A DNA stretch of 64,000 nucleotides from Diabrotica undecimpunctata (lineage: Eukaryota; Arthropoda; Insecta; Coleoptera; Chrysomelidae), in NCBI RefSeq assembly GCF_040954645.1, contig NC_092812.1:2108001-2172000 (forward strand). The letters are read 5' to 3'. This document shows positions 10,986 through 20,729 of this stretch, piece by piece. Under the pieces are notes generated by a model, which saw nothing but the letters and a program-made list of their open reading frames with translations, ran no database searches and was not told the origin of the DNA. Each line of letters opens with the position of its first letter. The stretch's first letter is position 1. A program made the translations under genes and the position numbers.

Positions 10986-11787
10986 TTGCCCCCCTCTTAA
11001 AAGATGGTTCCTCCTGGAACCTTGTCGGGACTAGAACTGGAACGGTATGCTGGTATCGGCAACTGGACCCTCTTTTACAACTTCCAGTTGTATAAAAATG
11101 ACAAGGGACGGTTTTCTCTCCGCACCAGTAACTATGCGGATTGCAACAGACTAACACCTGGACTTCGGTGTCTTTAAAGATCTCCTCCACCATATTTCGG
11201 ATAACCCTCCAATCTAATTGGCGGCACTCCAACTTTGGCATGGCTAACTTTTGCACGTCGGACTCTAGTACGTGCTCTCTCAATTGAAGTAAGGCTTCCC
11301 ATACATCTCGGTAGATAGGTTGGTCACGGGCAGTGTCTTTTGTTACCAGGTAGAAAAGGTAACGTGATGCCTCTTGGAGTTTCAAGGTTTTACCGGGAGC
11401 TGGCACCTGGCATTGAAGTTCTGCAACTCGACCAAACTTCCTTCGAAAGACGGATGCCAACCCTGGTGCGTCTTTGATACTGGCCGGGATGGTAAGGGCC
11501 AGCGAGTAGTCAACGGGGAGCGCGAGTAGATCTTGCTTTTCTTCAGTGGTAACACCATGTCTCGCTTTACCGGTACCTCCATAGGCACCCATGAATTCCT
11601 CAAACGTGAGGTCAGACACATCGTGGACTTGGTTTACTTCCACTTCTTCATCTACGTCGTGGTCACTATGTCGTGTACTATCATCGGCTTTACCCTCGGA
11701 ATCTTGCTTATTCGGTAGATGACATCGTTGATCTTCTCCATAATGAGGTATGGACCTTCCCAAAACTGCTGCAATTTGGGAGAACAA
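10975..11787 (-). CDS. Macro domain (TARG1/OARD1-like) plus CCCH zinc finger protein of gypsy element
   Basis: The 270-codon ORF follows pol. Residues 1-45 overlap pol in the -1 frame and probably are not native. From about 85 to 215 the order QDLLALP, YSLAL, PGLASVFRRKFG, SRYLFYLVTK, MPKLEC, LDWRVIRNMVEEIF and VQVLVC matches the TARG1/OARD1 branch of macro domains block by block with similar spacing. These enzymes remove ADP-ribose or acyl groups from ADP-ribosylated targets. Lys150 sits where the TARG1 catalytic Lys lies (L-I/V-T-K). The GLD motif supplying the catalytic Asp looks deleted (MPKLEC-RQLDW), so hydrolysis is uncertain while binding is possible. A C-terminal CCCH finger follows: C229-x7-C237-x5-C243-x3-H247, typical of RNA-binding fingers. 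The stop is inside the 3' LTR. Expression could be by -1 frameshift from pol or from its own start; I saw no clear slippery heptamer. Confidence 0.75.
   Translation of the reverse strand: MFSQIAAVLGRSIPHYGEDQRCHLPNKQDSEGKADDSTRHSDHDVDEEVEVNQVHDVSDLTFEEFMGAYGGTGKARHGVTTEEKQDLLALPVDYSLALTIPASIKDAPGLASVFRRKFGRVAELQCQVPAPGKTLKLQEASRYLFYLVTKDTARDQPIYRDVWEALLQLREHVLESDVQKLAMPKLECRQLDWRVIRNMVEEIFKDTEVQVLVCCNPHSYWCGEKTVPCHFYTTGSCKRGSSCRYQHTVPVLVPTRFQEEPSFKRGAMLR
10986..11000 (-). promoter_or_regulatory. Polypurine tract of gypsy element
   Basis: On the minus strand AAGAGGGGGGCAA directly precedes the 3' LTR, in the position of the plus-strand primer. It overlaps the last codons of the macro-CCCH ORF. 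Confidence 0.7.
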
Positions 11788-14700
11788 CCTTTTCGCTTCT
11801 TGGGATTATACAGCCATACTTTGTCGTTCTTCTTAAAGCAACCCTTTTCGGCTTGTGTATCGTACCGTTTCTTCATTCGGTCGCTAGCGATCTGAAGGTG
11901 GGAACGGACTAACTCATGTACATCGTCCATTCTTCTTCGTAATTCGATCACATAATCTTCACCTGCTACATCTTCTCCAGGTCGACATCCAAACTCGAGA
12001 TCACAAGGTAGTCGCATTTCGCGTCCGAATAGGACTTTGGCTGGTGTCTGGCCTGTTAATTCGTTAACAGCAGATCTGTAGGCCATTGTGAAGAACGGAA
12101 GGTATTGGTCCCAGTCTCGCTGATGATCGGACACCATCTTTGTCAAATACTTGCCAACTGTCCTATTCATTCGTTCTACCATACCATCCGATTGCGGATG
12201 ATACGCGGTAGTTTTTGTTTTCTTCATGCCTAGTCTATCACATATTCCTTGGAATAGATCACTTTCGAAGTTCCTGCCTTGGTCACTATGGATCTCCAAA
12301 GGCACTCCAAATCGGCTGATATATTCTTGGATCAACTTATCTGCAACGGTGGCGGCCTTCTGGTCTGGAAGTGCGTAAATCTCGACCCACTTAGTGAAGT
12401 AATCCATTACTACCAGCATGTACTTGCCTCCATTTTCACTTTCTGGAAATGGCCCAGCGATGTCCAAAGCTATTCTTTCAAACGGGCTTCCAACATTATA
12501 TTGTCTCATAGGAGCTCTCCTTTTTCGGTAAGGCCCGGTACTCGTGGCACAAATAGTACATTTCTTACACCAGTCTTTTACATCGTCGGAATTGTTCATC
12601 CAATAAAACCGTTCCCGAATTCGCTGAAGGGTTTTCCTTACACCAAAATGCCCTCCCGATGGACTGTCGTGTAACTGACGAAGTACTTCGGCTATTCTGC
12701 TCTTTGGGATCACCAACTGTCTTCTCTTCTCCGAACCGTCATCATTTTCCAGGACTCGTTTGAGCAAGCCATCTTCGATGATAAATGAGTCCCACTGGGC
12801 CCAATACGTCTTAACTACTGAGCATAGGTTTGATATTTCCTGCCAAGGTGGTCGACGGTTTTCCTCTTTCCATTTTCGGATTTTCTGTATAACTGGATCT
12901 CTCTCTTGTTCTTCCCTTATCTTAGTAGGCGTCCAGTCGTCGTTGACAATCGTCGTTCTTAGCACTGCTGCTTCCTTGGATTCCGTTTTGTTGCAGTGGG
13001 AACACTCTGCTGGGCATGGCCTTCTGGAAAGAGAATCAGCGTTTCTATGGCTAACTCCGGCCCGGTGCTCAATCTTAAAATCGTATTCTTGGAGTCGTTC
13101 GATCCACCTGGCTATCTGACCCTCTGGATTCTTAAACTGCATCAACCACTTAAGGGCGGCATGGTCGGTTCGGATTAGAAACTTTCTGCCATAGAGGTAT
13201 TGATAGAAGTGCTCTACTGATTTCACTACTGCCAGAAGTTCTCTTCTCGTGACGCAATAATTCCGTTCAGGTTTTGAAAGAACTTTACTAAAATATCCGA
13301 GAACTCGTTCCTGTCCTCCTTGAATCTGAGACAGCACTCCTCCAATTCCCACATTACTTGCATCCGTATCTAAGATGAACTCTCCTTCTGGCAGTGGATA
13401 CCCTAAAATTGGTGCTGTTATTAAATGCTTTTTTAACGTTTCAAAGGCATTTTGGCAGTCTATATCCCAGCGGTATTCTCTTGCTTCCTCTGTAAGTCGC
13501 GTTAATGGCTTAGCGATATCTGCAAACTTCTTAATAAACCTCCGGTAGTAAGTACATAGTCCAAGAAAACTTCTCACTTGATGTTTGTCAGTTGGTTGTG
13601 GCCATTCCTTAATGGAATCGATTTTTCCCTTATCCACGGCCACTCCTTCTTTACTGACTATATGACCCAGATAATTGACTCTACCTTGAAATAGCTGGCA
13701 CTTCTTGGGGTTTAGCATCAATTGGGCAGCTTTAAGTCGATTAAAAACGTTTTCTAAATTCCTCAAATGATCTGCGAATGTCTCTCCCAAGACGATTATG
13801 TCATCCAAATAAACCAGGCATATTTTCCAAGATAACCCTCTCAACACATTTTCCATAAGCCTCTCAAATGTCGCAGGAGCATTACAGAGTCCAAATGGCA
13901 TAACGTTGAATTGCCACAATCCAGATCCTGTGGTGAAGGCTGTCTTTTCTTTATCTACTGGGTCCATTTCTACCTGCCAGTATCCAGACTTCAAATCCAA
14001 AGTAGAAAACAATTTACTTCCAGCCAATGTGTCCAATGTGTCATCGATCCGAGGCAGAGGATAACTATCTTTCTTGGTAACGTTGTTCAGCAAACGGTAA
14101 TCCACACAGAACCTCGTCGTTCCGTCTTTCTTCTTAACCAGGACCACCGGAGAGACCCATGGGCTCGTAGAGGGTTCTATCACCCCGTCTTTCTTCATTT
14201 CCTGAACAATCGTTTCAGCTTCCTCTCTCTTCGCCTGTGGTAATCGTCGAGCTGTTTGACGAATTGGCTTAGCATTACCAGTATCAATTTTATGCTTAAC
14301 AACGGTAGTTCTTCCCGTCTTTCCTCCTTTCGGTACGAAAATATCACGATACTGCCGAAGAAATTCCCTTAATTTCCTTTTCTCCATCTGATTTAGAGAC
14401 TGTCCTGCAACTGCAACCATTTGGTCGAATTTGTCGTTGGAATTATCAGATGTTGTCGCCTGACGGATTATGGATGTCACAGGTACACAAGTTCCTACCT
14501 TTGTCTCTTTCTTGATGGTCACTGGGTAGTCGTTGACATTGATAAGTCTCACAGGAATTTCTTTAGCCGAAGTCACCAATTCCTTTCCAATTATGATTCC
14601 ACGGCCAACCTCATCGTCGTGGTTCCAAGGCTCCATCATAACAGGTCTCCCTTCGTCCACAATTCCCTGTAGCCGCGCTACTATGATCGTTTCGCTTCTC

Positions 14701-14840
14701 GCAGGCACGACTGTATCTTCTTTAATGGCTGCTTGCACAGTGTTGTCATTATGTGGATGGAGAAATACCTCCTCGTTGCCAACTTTGATTACCTTATTCT
14801 TAAAATCCAATTGGAATCCATGCATATTCATTACGTCCAT
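11652..14840 (-). CDS. Gypsy pol polyprotein: protease C-term, RT, RNase H, integrase (1062 aa)
   Basis: An uninterrupted 1062-codon frame. The first residues (MDVMNMHG, preceded by VILG in the same frame) are the C-terminal end of a retropepsin domain; the catalytic protease part is missing. RT spans roughly 185-370 with YLDD at 344-347 and LDLKSGYWQV near 281. RNase H is at 485-605 (LDTDAS at 490). The integrase zinc site includes H724, H731, C761 and C764. The catalytic triad is D793 (LDIAGP), D853 (SDQG) and E889 (VERMN). It ends GPYLIMEKINDVIYRISKIPRVKP and then stops. RT copies the RNA and integrase inserts the cDNA; without gag or protease this copy must depend on related elements. The true start is unclear because the frame runs open into the primer binding site. 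The C-terminus overlaps the macro-CCCH ORF by 136 nt in the -1 frame. Confidence 0.93.
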   Translation of the reverse strand: MDVMNMHGFQLDFKNKVIKVGNEEVFLHPHNDNTVQAAIKEDTVVPARSETIIVARLQGIVDEGRPVMMEPWNHDDEVGRGIIIGKELVTSAKEIPVRLINVNDYPVTIKKETKVGTCVPVTSIIRQATTSDNSNDKFDQMVAVAGQSLNQMEKRKLREFLRQYRDIFVPKGGKTGRTTVVKHKIDTGNAKPIRQTARRLPQAKREEAETIVQEMKKDGVIEPSTSPWVSPVVLVKKKDGTTRFCVDYRLLNNVTKKDSYPLPRIDDTLDTLAGSKLFSTLDLKSGYWQVEMDPVDKEKTAFTTGSGLWQFNVMPFGLCNAPATFERLMENVLRGLSWKICLVYLDDIIVLGETFADHLRNLENVFNRLKAAQLMLNPKKCQLFQGRVNYLGHIVSKEGVAVDKGKIDSIKEWPQPTDKHQVRSFLGLCTYYRRFIKKFADIAKPLTRLTEEAREYRWDIDCQNAFETLKKHLITAPILGYPLPEGEFILDTDASNVGIGGVLSQIQGGQERVLGYFSKVLSKPERNYCVTRRELLAVVKSVEHFYQYLYGRKFLIRTDHAALKWLMQFKNPEGQIARWIERLQEYDFKIEHRAGVSHRNADSLSRRPCPAECSHCNKTESKEAAVLRTTIVNDDWTPTKIREEQERDPVIQKIRKWKEENRRPPWQEISNLCSVVKTYWAQWDSFIIEDGLLKRVLENDDGSEKRRQLVIPKSRIAEVLRQLHDSPSGGHFGVRKTLQRIRERFYWMNNSDDVKDWCKKCTICATSTGPYRKRRAPMRQYNVGSPFERIALDIAGPFPESENGGKYMLVVMDYFTKWVEIYALPDQKAATVADKLIQEYISRFGVPLEIHSDQGRNFESDLFQGICDRLGMKKTKTTAYHPQSDGMVERMNRTVGKYLTKMVSDHQRDWDQYLPFFTMAYRSAVNELTGQTPAKVLFGREMRLPCDLEFGCRPGEDVAGEDYVIELRRRMDDVHELVRSHLQIASDRMKKRYDTQAEKGCFKKNDKVWLYNPKKRKGCSPKLQQFWEGPYLIMEKINDVIYRISKIPRVKPMIVHDIVTTT

Positions 14841-14853
14841 TCCTAATATAACA

Positions 14854-14871
14854 TCCCACTTCTGACACCAA
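14854..14871 (-). promoter_or_regulatory. Primer binding site of gypsy element
   Basis: Immediately inside the 5' LTR the minus strand reads TGGTGTCAGAAGTGGGAT after a two-base spacer. TGG plus the following bases complement a tRNA 3' end; the implied acceptor sequence resembles insect tRNA-Leu, from memory, so the tRNA identity is tentative. Confidence 0.65.
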
Positions 14872-15287
14872 TGTTATGATATTTATTTATGTCTATTTAA
14901 TTTATAATGTCTTGTTCTAAAGGTTCTTATCTAAATTTATTAAAAAGCACAATAACTGATATTAATTTATTTATCACTATACATAATTTATTAGTAGGCG
15001 AGCGTAACAACAATATCGCGAGCGCGAATCTTCTTTATTAACTGCTTTCAAAATAAAAGTTCCCTCATATTTATACGAAAACAGCTGCTCTAGAACTGCA
15101 TGGATGTTGACCTCAATTGACCTGGTTTCGCCTCGAATGGACAGGCCTAATTCCGGAAGATTCGAATGGAACCAGTTTTTTATTACTTGGGGTTTATGGT
15201 CGAAAGGTCTCGTATAATCTAAAACATATTAGAATCAGTCATCATATATTTTACAGTTATTTTTAGGCCAGGATATTTATCGTAACA
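14872..15287 (-). repeat. 5' LTR of gypsy element (right copy)
   Basis: 416 bp, the transcription-start-side LTR for the minus-strand element. It is followed outside by ATAT, the second copy of the target duplication. Confidence 0.95.
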
Positions 15288-16891
15288 ATATAATTAATAG
15301 TATATGATTATATAAGTACCATGCAGCTTAATCAGTACCTATTTACAAAGTAAATCAATTTGTTAATGACAATACATACCTTACCTGGTCCTTAGTCAAT
15401 CTAAACAACTATATTTCTTGACCCATCTTAAAGGAACACCCTTCACAAATACACGTGTATCCAACCATTTTTAAAATTATAGCAAAAATATTTAACATTT
15501 AACACGTCAACACGCGATCGCCATATTTTAAAAGAAAACATAGACTAGGATTGAGAAATTTGTGACAAGCTACGACAGAACCATAATTAAAATTTTTAGA
15601 GATTAATAATTTAGTAAATTTGAAATAATTTAATTTATTCTTCAACTAAAAGTACGACATAAAATATTGCATATTATGCCTATGATTGCCGTAAATCAAT
15701 TAAACCCGGTTAATTTTTTTATGCACACCAAATAAAATTTCACTGAACAGCGCTGGTTCCGTTTAAAATATGGCTGATTCCGTCTGCGCGAACGAAATGC
15801 GCGTACATATCTTGACAAGCAGAGTGGCCATTCTGATTGTTATTTGTTCTGTGCCAAAACGTTGGGTACAAGAGTTGTCGCTTGTCTTTCACGCCTGGGT
15901 TATAATCAGAGTATATATCACAAATAGTAGTGTAAATGGAATAGGACAGGTGGGAAGAGTGATTTGCATGGGCCTAGCCAATCGTATTGACGACGGCGCT
16001 ACTAGTCACGTTAGGTGGGAGTATGACATAGCAAAAGGCGTATGATGTTGATGTAAGTGCTGTTGCCATGGTTTCACTAGTCTTGCATATTTATCCAAAT
16101 AAAGGTTATACTATATAATGTTTTCGGTATATTACGGTTAGTGCATTGTCCCTACGAGTCCGTCTCCAGATCAGATATGAGTGGCATGCTGGCTATTGCG
16201 TGGGGCTCCATCCTTCCCGTATTACCTGTGTACGTCGCAAGTTTGAACAGGTCGATGCCCATGAACCTACTCCTCTACCTCTCATCTCCAAAGTGGGCAC
16301 GTAAGTGATCTCTCTGAGAGCTGTCATACTCTAAAGGATTGTAACCTCGGCACGATAAGGGCGCGCTGCTGTACCTTTTGTCCTTAATTGTGTCCTTAAA
16401 AATGACACAAAAATAAGTACCTTTTTTAAGTCCACAAAAAAATATAAAGAGAAGGGACATAGAGGCGACCTTGGTCGCTTCCATGCTCGTTATCGCATTA
16501 TTTTGGCCCAAATAGGTTTCAATGACATCAAACAACCTCTTATAAGCAAGGCTTCAGCACAGTAAGGCAGCTTCTACAATATTTACTGCTGCTATGAGAA
16601 GGTTCGATGTCGCCTGGTTAAAAGATCCCTGTGTATATTAAAGCCAAATAAAAATCCATTCGGCGTTAGCGAAGAGCTTATATAGCAGATCTCTCAAACT
16701 GACGAAGACTTGTATAACAAGCTGTACATAAAACTAATTAGCGCAATACCAGTGATATATTACAAACTACTTTCAGAGAGGGAAAAAAAAAACAAGAACA
16801 TAAATGGAATTATGTAAAATAAAGATAGCAAAATATACACTATCATACATAAATATGGATAATTTGAAATTATCGTCAATATGTTCAATAT
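15288..16891. other. Intronic stretch without recognised gene
   Basis: A 91-codon + ORF (15770-16045) and an 86-codon minus ORF (16275-16535) show no motif I recognise. GC content rises between 15.77 and 16.55 kb, which may mark an old unidentified element. Confidence 0.45.
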
Positions 16892-16902
16892 AATAGATTC
16901 AT
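16892..16902 (+). repeat. Left target-site duplication of U6-LINE chimera
   Basis: AATAGATTCAT occurs here immediately before the U6 sequence (one T between) and again at 20480-20490 immediately after the LINE poly(A). Confidence 0.85.
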
Positions 16903-16903
16903 T

Positions 16904-16920
16904 GTACTTGCTTTGGCGGT

Positions 16921-16960
<40 letters not shown>

Positions 16961-17010
16961 GGCCCCTGCGCAAGGATGACACGCAAAATCGTGAAGCGTT
17001 CCACATTTTT
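16904..17010 (+). ncRNA. U6: U6 spliceosomal snRNA copy, retrotransposed
   Basis: Full-length 107-nt U6 from GTACTTGCTT to CCACATTTTT. It keeps the invariant ACAGAGA box and AGC triad (ACAGAGAAGATTAGCATGG) and the 3' stem-loop region ending GTGAAGCGTTCCACA. Only the 5' hairpin shows probable substitutions (TTTGGCGG where animals have TTCGGCAG). It is followed without a gap by a 5'-truncated LINE, and the pair shares one flanking duplication, so this is a retro-copy and not a native locus. No proximal sequence element or TATA box is apparent at the expected distance upstream, so transcription from here is unlikely. Confidence 0.93.
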
Positions 17011-20000
17011 TAATAACGAATCTTGAGGCAATTGCCATAACTACATATTGCCCTAATAAACTTACCATCTGCTCCATATATATTCCCCCAAACCATTCTG
17101 TAAAAGAAGAAGAGCTCCTAGACCTTATATTCCAAATTCCACAGCCGTTTATACTCACAGGAGACTTCAATGCACATGACAGTATGTGGGGTTCTCAATC
17201 AACATTTGGACGGGGAAAAGTAGTTGAAAATATTATTAACTGCACAAACTCATGTCTTCTTAACACAGGATCTAATACTCATTTTATTATTTCCTCTGAA
17301 TCTTTCTCTGCTATAGATCTTAGTATTAGTGACCCTAAATCTGCACCTTTTTTAACCTGGCAAACAGCTGACGATCTCTTTGATAGCAATCATTATCTTA
17401 TAATAATTTTCAACAATTGTAATGGGACTGCCTCTGCCAAAAGCTACTGGCGCCTAAATAAAGCTAACTGGCCAGAGTATTTAAAAGCTGTTGACACTCT
17501 CTTGCTCCCTTATGATCATCTAATAATCAATGATATAGACTATTTGTTAACGTCAATAACAGACACTATTCTTTCAGCTGCTAAGACTCATATTGGTAAA
17601 TCATCATTCTCTCCAAATCGTAAAGCAGTTTCTTGGTGGAACTCTTCTTATAAAGAGGCGATTCGTCCATCCAAAAAAGCTTTAAATAAGTACCAAAAAA
17701 ATAGAAGCCTTGAAAATATAATAAATTACAAAAAATTCAAAGCCAAGGCCAAACACGTAGTTAAAAAAAGTAAAAAATCATCTTGGCAAGATTACGTATC
17801 ATCTATCAACGAAAACTCCAATCCTAGCCAACTTTGGGAAAAAATACGACAAATTCAAGGTCAAAAACTAATAATAAAATTACTCGTTTAATTTTAAATA
17901 GTATAGAGATCACTTCACATGAACTTATTCCTAACACTTTTGCCAAACATTTCGAAGACAAGTTCAGGAATAAAACCAATAATATTACTTTATCTCATCA
18001 TGACTTATATTCACACAGAAATCATCTGATATCGTCTGAATATAGTAGATCCCTTAATTCTCCTTTCACTATCCATGAGCTAATATCTGCCTTAGCTAGT
18101 AGTAGAAACACTGCAGCTGGGCCCGATGATATTCCTTATGCATTCCTAAAGCACTTGTCTAATTATAGTCTTAATAAACTCCTTAATTTATAAAATATAA
18201 TCTGGAGTTCCCATAAATTTCCATCTCAGTGGAGCAAATCTTTTGTTATACCAATACTCAAGCCAAATCAGCCAACTATCTTTCCAAAATATTACAGGCC
18301 CATCTCTCTCACATGCACTATGTGTAAGCTAATGGAAAAAATGATCAACAAACGTCTTTTATAGTCTCGTATTTTGAAAAACACAAGATTATTCCAAAGG
18401 AACAATATGGTAATACTCCAAACCCATATCTCCAACGCAATAAATTGCAAGCAAGATTCGATAGCAACTATCTTTGATATAGAAGGCGCATTTGATACCA
18501 CCTTTAGAAATCTTTGACAAACTTTTTGAATGCAACCTTACTGGCAACATATACGCATTTATCAAAAACTTCCTAACATCTAGATCGTTCAGGGTTTCTG
18601 TCAATAACTTTCTTTCTTCTCCACACATCCAACATGATGGAGTTCCTCAAGGTTCAGTTTTAAGCACATATTTATTCATTCTTTCGATTAGCAAGTTAAG
18701 TGAAAATATAGCCACACCAATCAAATGCGTATTATATGCCGATAACCTAATAATGTACTGTCATAGTAAATCTAACGCAACTACTAGTAAAATTCTACAA
18801 TTAGGAGTAAATGACCTACAAAACAAAGTAGCTTCTCTAGGACTTACCCTCTCCTATTATAAATCCAAAGTTATTAAATTTAGCAGAAGAATGAGTTCTT
18901 TTGATCCCGAAATCACTATCAACAACTTCAAATTACCGGTTGTTAATAATTGCAAAATATTAGGGCTAACATTTGATTTAAGATTAACCTGGAAACAACA
19001 CATACAGGAACTTAAAGGAGTTTGCCTAAAAAGGTTAAATATAATCAAAACACTCTCACATTATCATTGGGGAGCAAGAAACTACGTTACTGAAAGTTTA
19101 CAGATCACTTATTCGCTTCAAGCTCGACTATGGATATTTCGTCTATATGTCTGGTACTAAATCAATCTTAAATTCACTGAATACAGTTCACAACATAGCT
19201 ATTCGTCTATGTCTTGGAGAATTCCGTTCTAGTCCGGCAGAAAGTCTTTACTGTGAAGCTAATGAACCTCCTCTATGGCTTAGGCGGGAAAACCTACTTC
19301 TCTCCTATGCTGTTGCAATTTCTTCCAATCCGTCCAATCCCGTATATCATTTAATTACATCATCACACCATCCCCATAACATACATCCTATTCCTAATCT
19401 TCTACAACCGTTACTAAAAGATATAAATTTGTCTGAAACCAGAACTCTACCATTTTTCAATAATCTCTATTGAACCAACATACTCCCACATCATGATATT
19501 TCCCTCACCAAGTTTAACAAGGAAGATACCAGTATTAGTACATTATGAATTCTCTTCCTAGAACTTATAAATATAACATAGTTCTTTACACTGACGCGTC
19601 AAAGACTGAAAGTGGTGTTGGATATTCTGGAACCACTATACAACAGCCTATCGAACTCTCTAAAATTTCTCCTCGGTGTAGTATCCACACTGGTGAACTA
19701 CTAGCTATCTCACGTACTTTCAAATATGCCCAACAATATCCAAATACACACATAACCATATGCTCTTATTCACTTTCCTCTTTACACTCCATTAATGCTA
19801 TATCCACCAACCATCCTATCATTCAAGATATTCATGACACATATCAGCTTCTTATAAACGAAAATACAACTATCACTCTGATATGGGTACCATCCCATGT
19901 TGGTATTAGTGGTAACGAAAAAGCTGATTGCCTTGCCAAAAAAACCGCATCATCCACGGACACCATTATGAATATGCAAATTTGCAACGACCTCAAAGCT

Positions 20001-20480
20001 AGACTAAAGAAGCTTAATCTATCCACCTGGCAGATTCACTGGAATAATGTTACTTCAGCGCTGCATGAAATTAAACCCTCAGTGAACCTTCTTACCTATC
20101 CCAGTTTATCTCAAAAAAATATGGCAATCATACAGAGATTACGTACAACCAAAATGTCAGCACTGCGATACGACTCTTCGAATCAGGCATATACTTATCG
20201 AATGCCCTTTTTATACCAAAATACGCCAACAGCTCGATATCAGTACTTACTTCAAAGAGGTCCCAAACAGCACAGACCAAATCAGCAAGGTTATCAAATT
20301 CCTTGAGAAAAGTTTACTGCTCAACAAAATATAAATGTTATATTACAAGTTTTTATTATTTTCTCTTTATGTTAAACGTTAACTACATTCTTTTGTAATT
20401 TATATGATATTACCATGTAAATCGTAACTCGTGCTAATGACCATAGATGTCACATGCACGTTAATTTAAATAAAAAAAAA
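17011..20480 (+). pseudogene. 5'-truncated I-like LINE: endonuclease, RT, RNase H
   Basis: The + strand coding starts mid-endonuclease right after the U6 T-run (ITNLEAIAITTY). It continues with TGDFNAHDSMWGS (about 17160-17195), a linker with KAVSWWNSSYK, and RT blocks including NTAAGPDDIPYAFLK (about 18105), YYRPISLTC (about 18290), DGVPQGSVLS (about 18640) and LYADNLIMYC (about 18735). The last is YADD altered to YADN, losing the second catalytic Asp. The C-terminus carries RNase H (19560-19980) with LYTDASK, HTGELLAISR and WVPSHVGISGNEKADCLAKK. Frames shift at about 17880, 18200, 18510, 19150 and 19480. It ends TAAAAAAAAAA at 20480. RNase H plus APE endonuclease fits the I group better than RTE or CR1. 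Confidence 0.85.
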
Positions 20481-20490
20481 ATAGATTCAT
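20480..20490 (+). repeat. Right target-site duplication of U6-LINE chimera
   Basis: AATAGATTCAT, the match to 16892-16902; its first base may belong to the poly(A). Confidence 0.85.
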
Positions 20491-20729
20491 GTTATCAAAA
20501 CACTTTTTTCTGAAAATAAAACTTTATTTAACACTTTTAAGTGATTGGTTAAAAAAGATGAAAAGCATTTTAAGTGTATAATTAAAAAAGTTTAACATTA
20601 AAATGTTTTTTTGGAGTGGAAACAAAACATAGCTTGAAACTAAGTATTATTTAAGACGTCATATTTTAATACTGTATTAAAAAAATAACATTAATAGAAA
20701 GTATTTCCTCCTAGAGTGTTAATTACCTA

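Larger units (their letters stand above)
10570..15287 (-). mobile_element. Ty3/gypsy LTR retrotransposon lacking gag, with accessory macro-CCCH ORF
   Basis: Two 416-bp LTRs (10570-10985 and 14872-15287), each TGTTATG..CGTAACA, differ by only one base that I noticed. The element is flanked by ATAT on both sides (10566-10569, 15288-15291), a 4-bp target duplication normal for this superfamily. On the minus strand, 5' to 3': LTR, primer binding site, pol starting in the middle of protease, macro-CCCH ORF, purine tract, LTR. There is no room for gag: the first recognisable pol residues come within 30 bases of the 5' LTR. Near-identical LTRs imply a young insertion, so the gag-less form itself was probably mobilised in trans. 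It lies in intron 1 of the host gene, antisense to it. Confidence 0.93.

Noticed and set aside
11640..11700. Programmed -1 frameshift between pol and the macro-CCCH ORF
   Set aside because: No X-XXY-YYZ slippery heptamer was visible in the overlap; a plain one-base indel explains it equally well.
12279..12674. Plus-strand ORFs within the gypsy pol
   Set aside because: Opposite-strand shadows of an intact 1062-codon pol frame.
16904..17010. U6 as a functional snRNA gene
   Set aside because: It shares target duplications with the attached LINE and has no visible snRNA promoter upstream, so it was inserted as a retro-copy.
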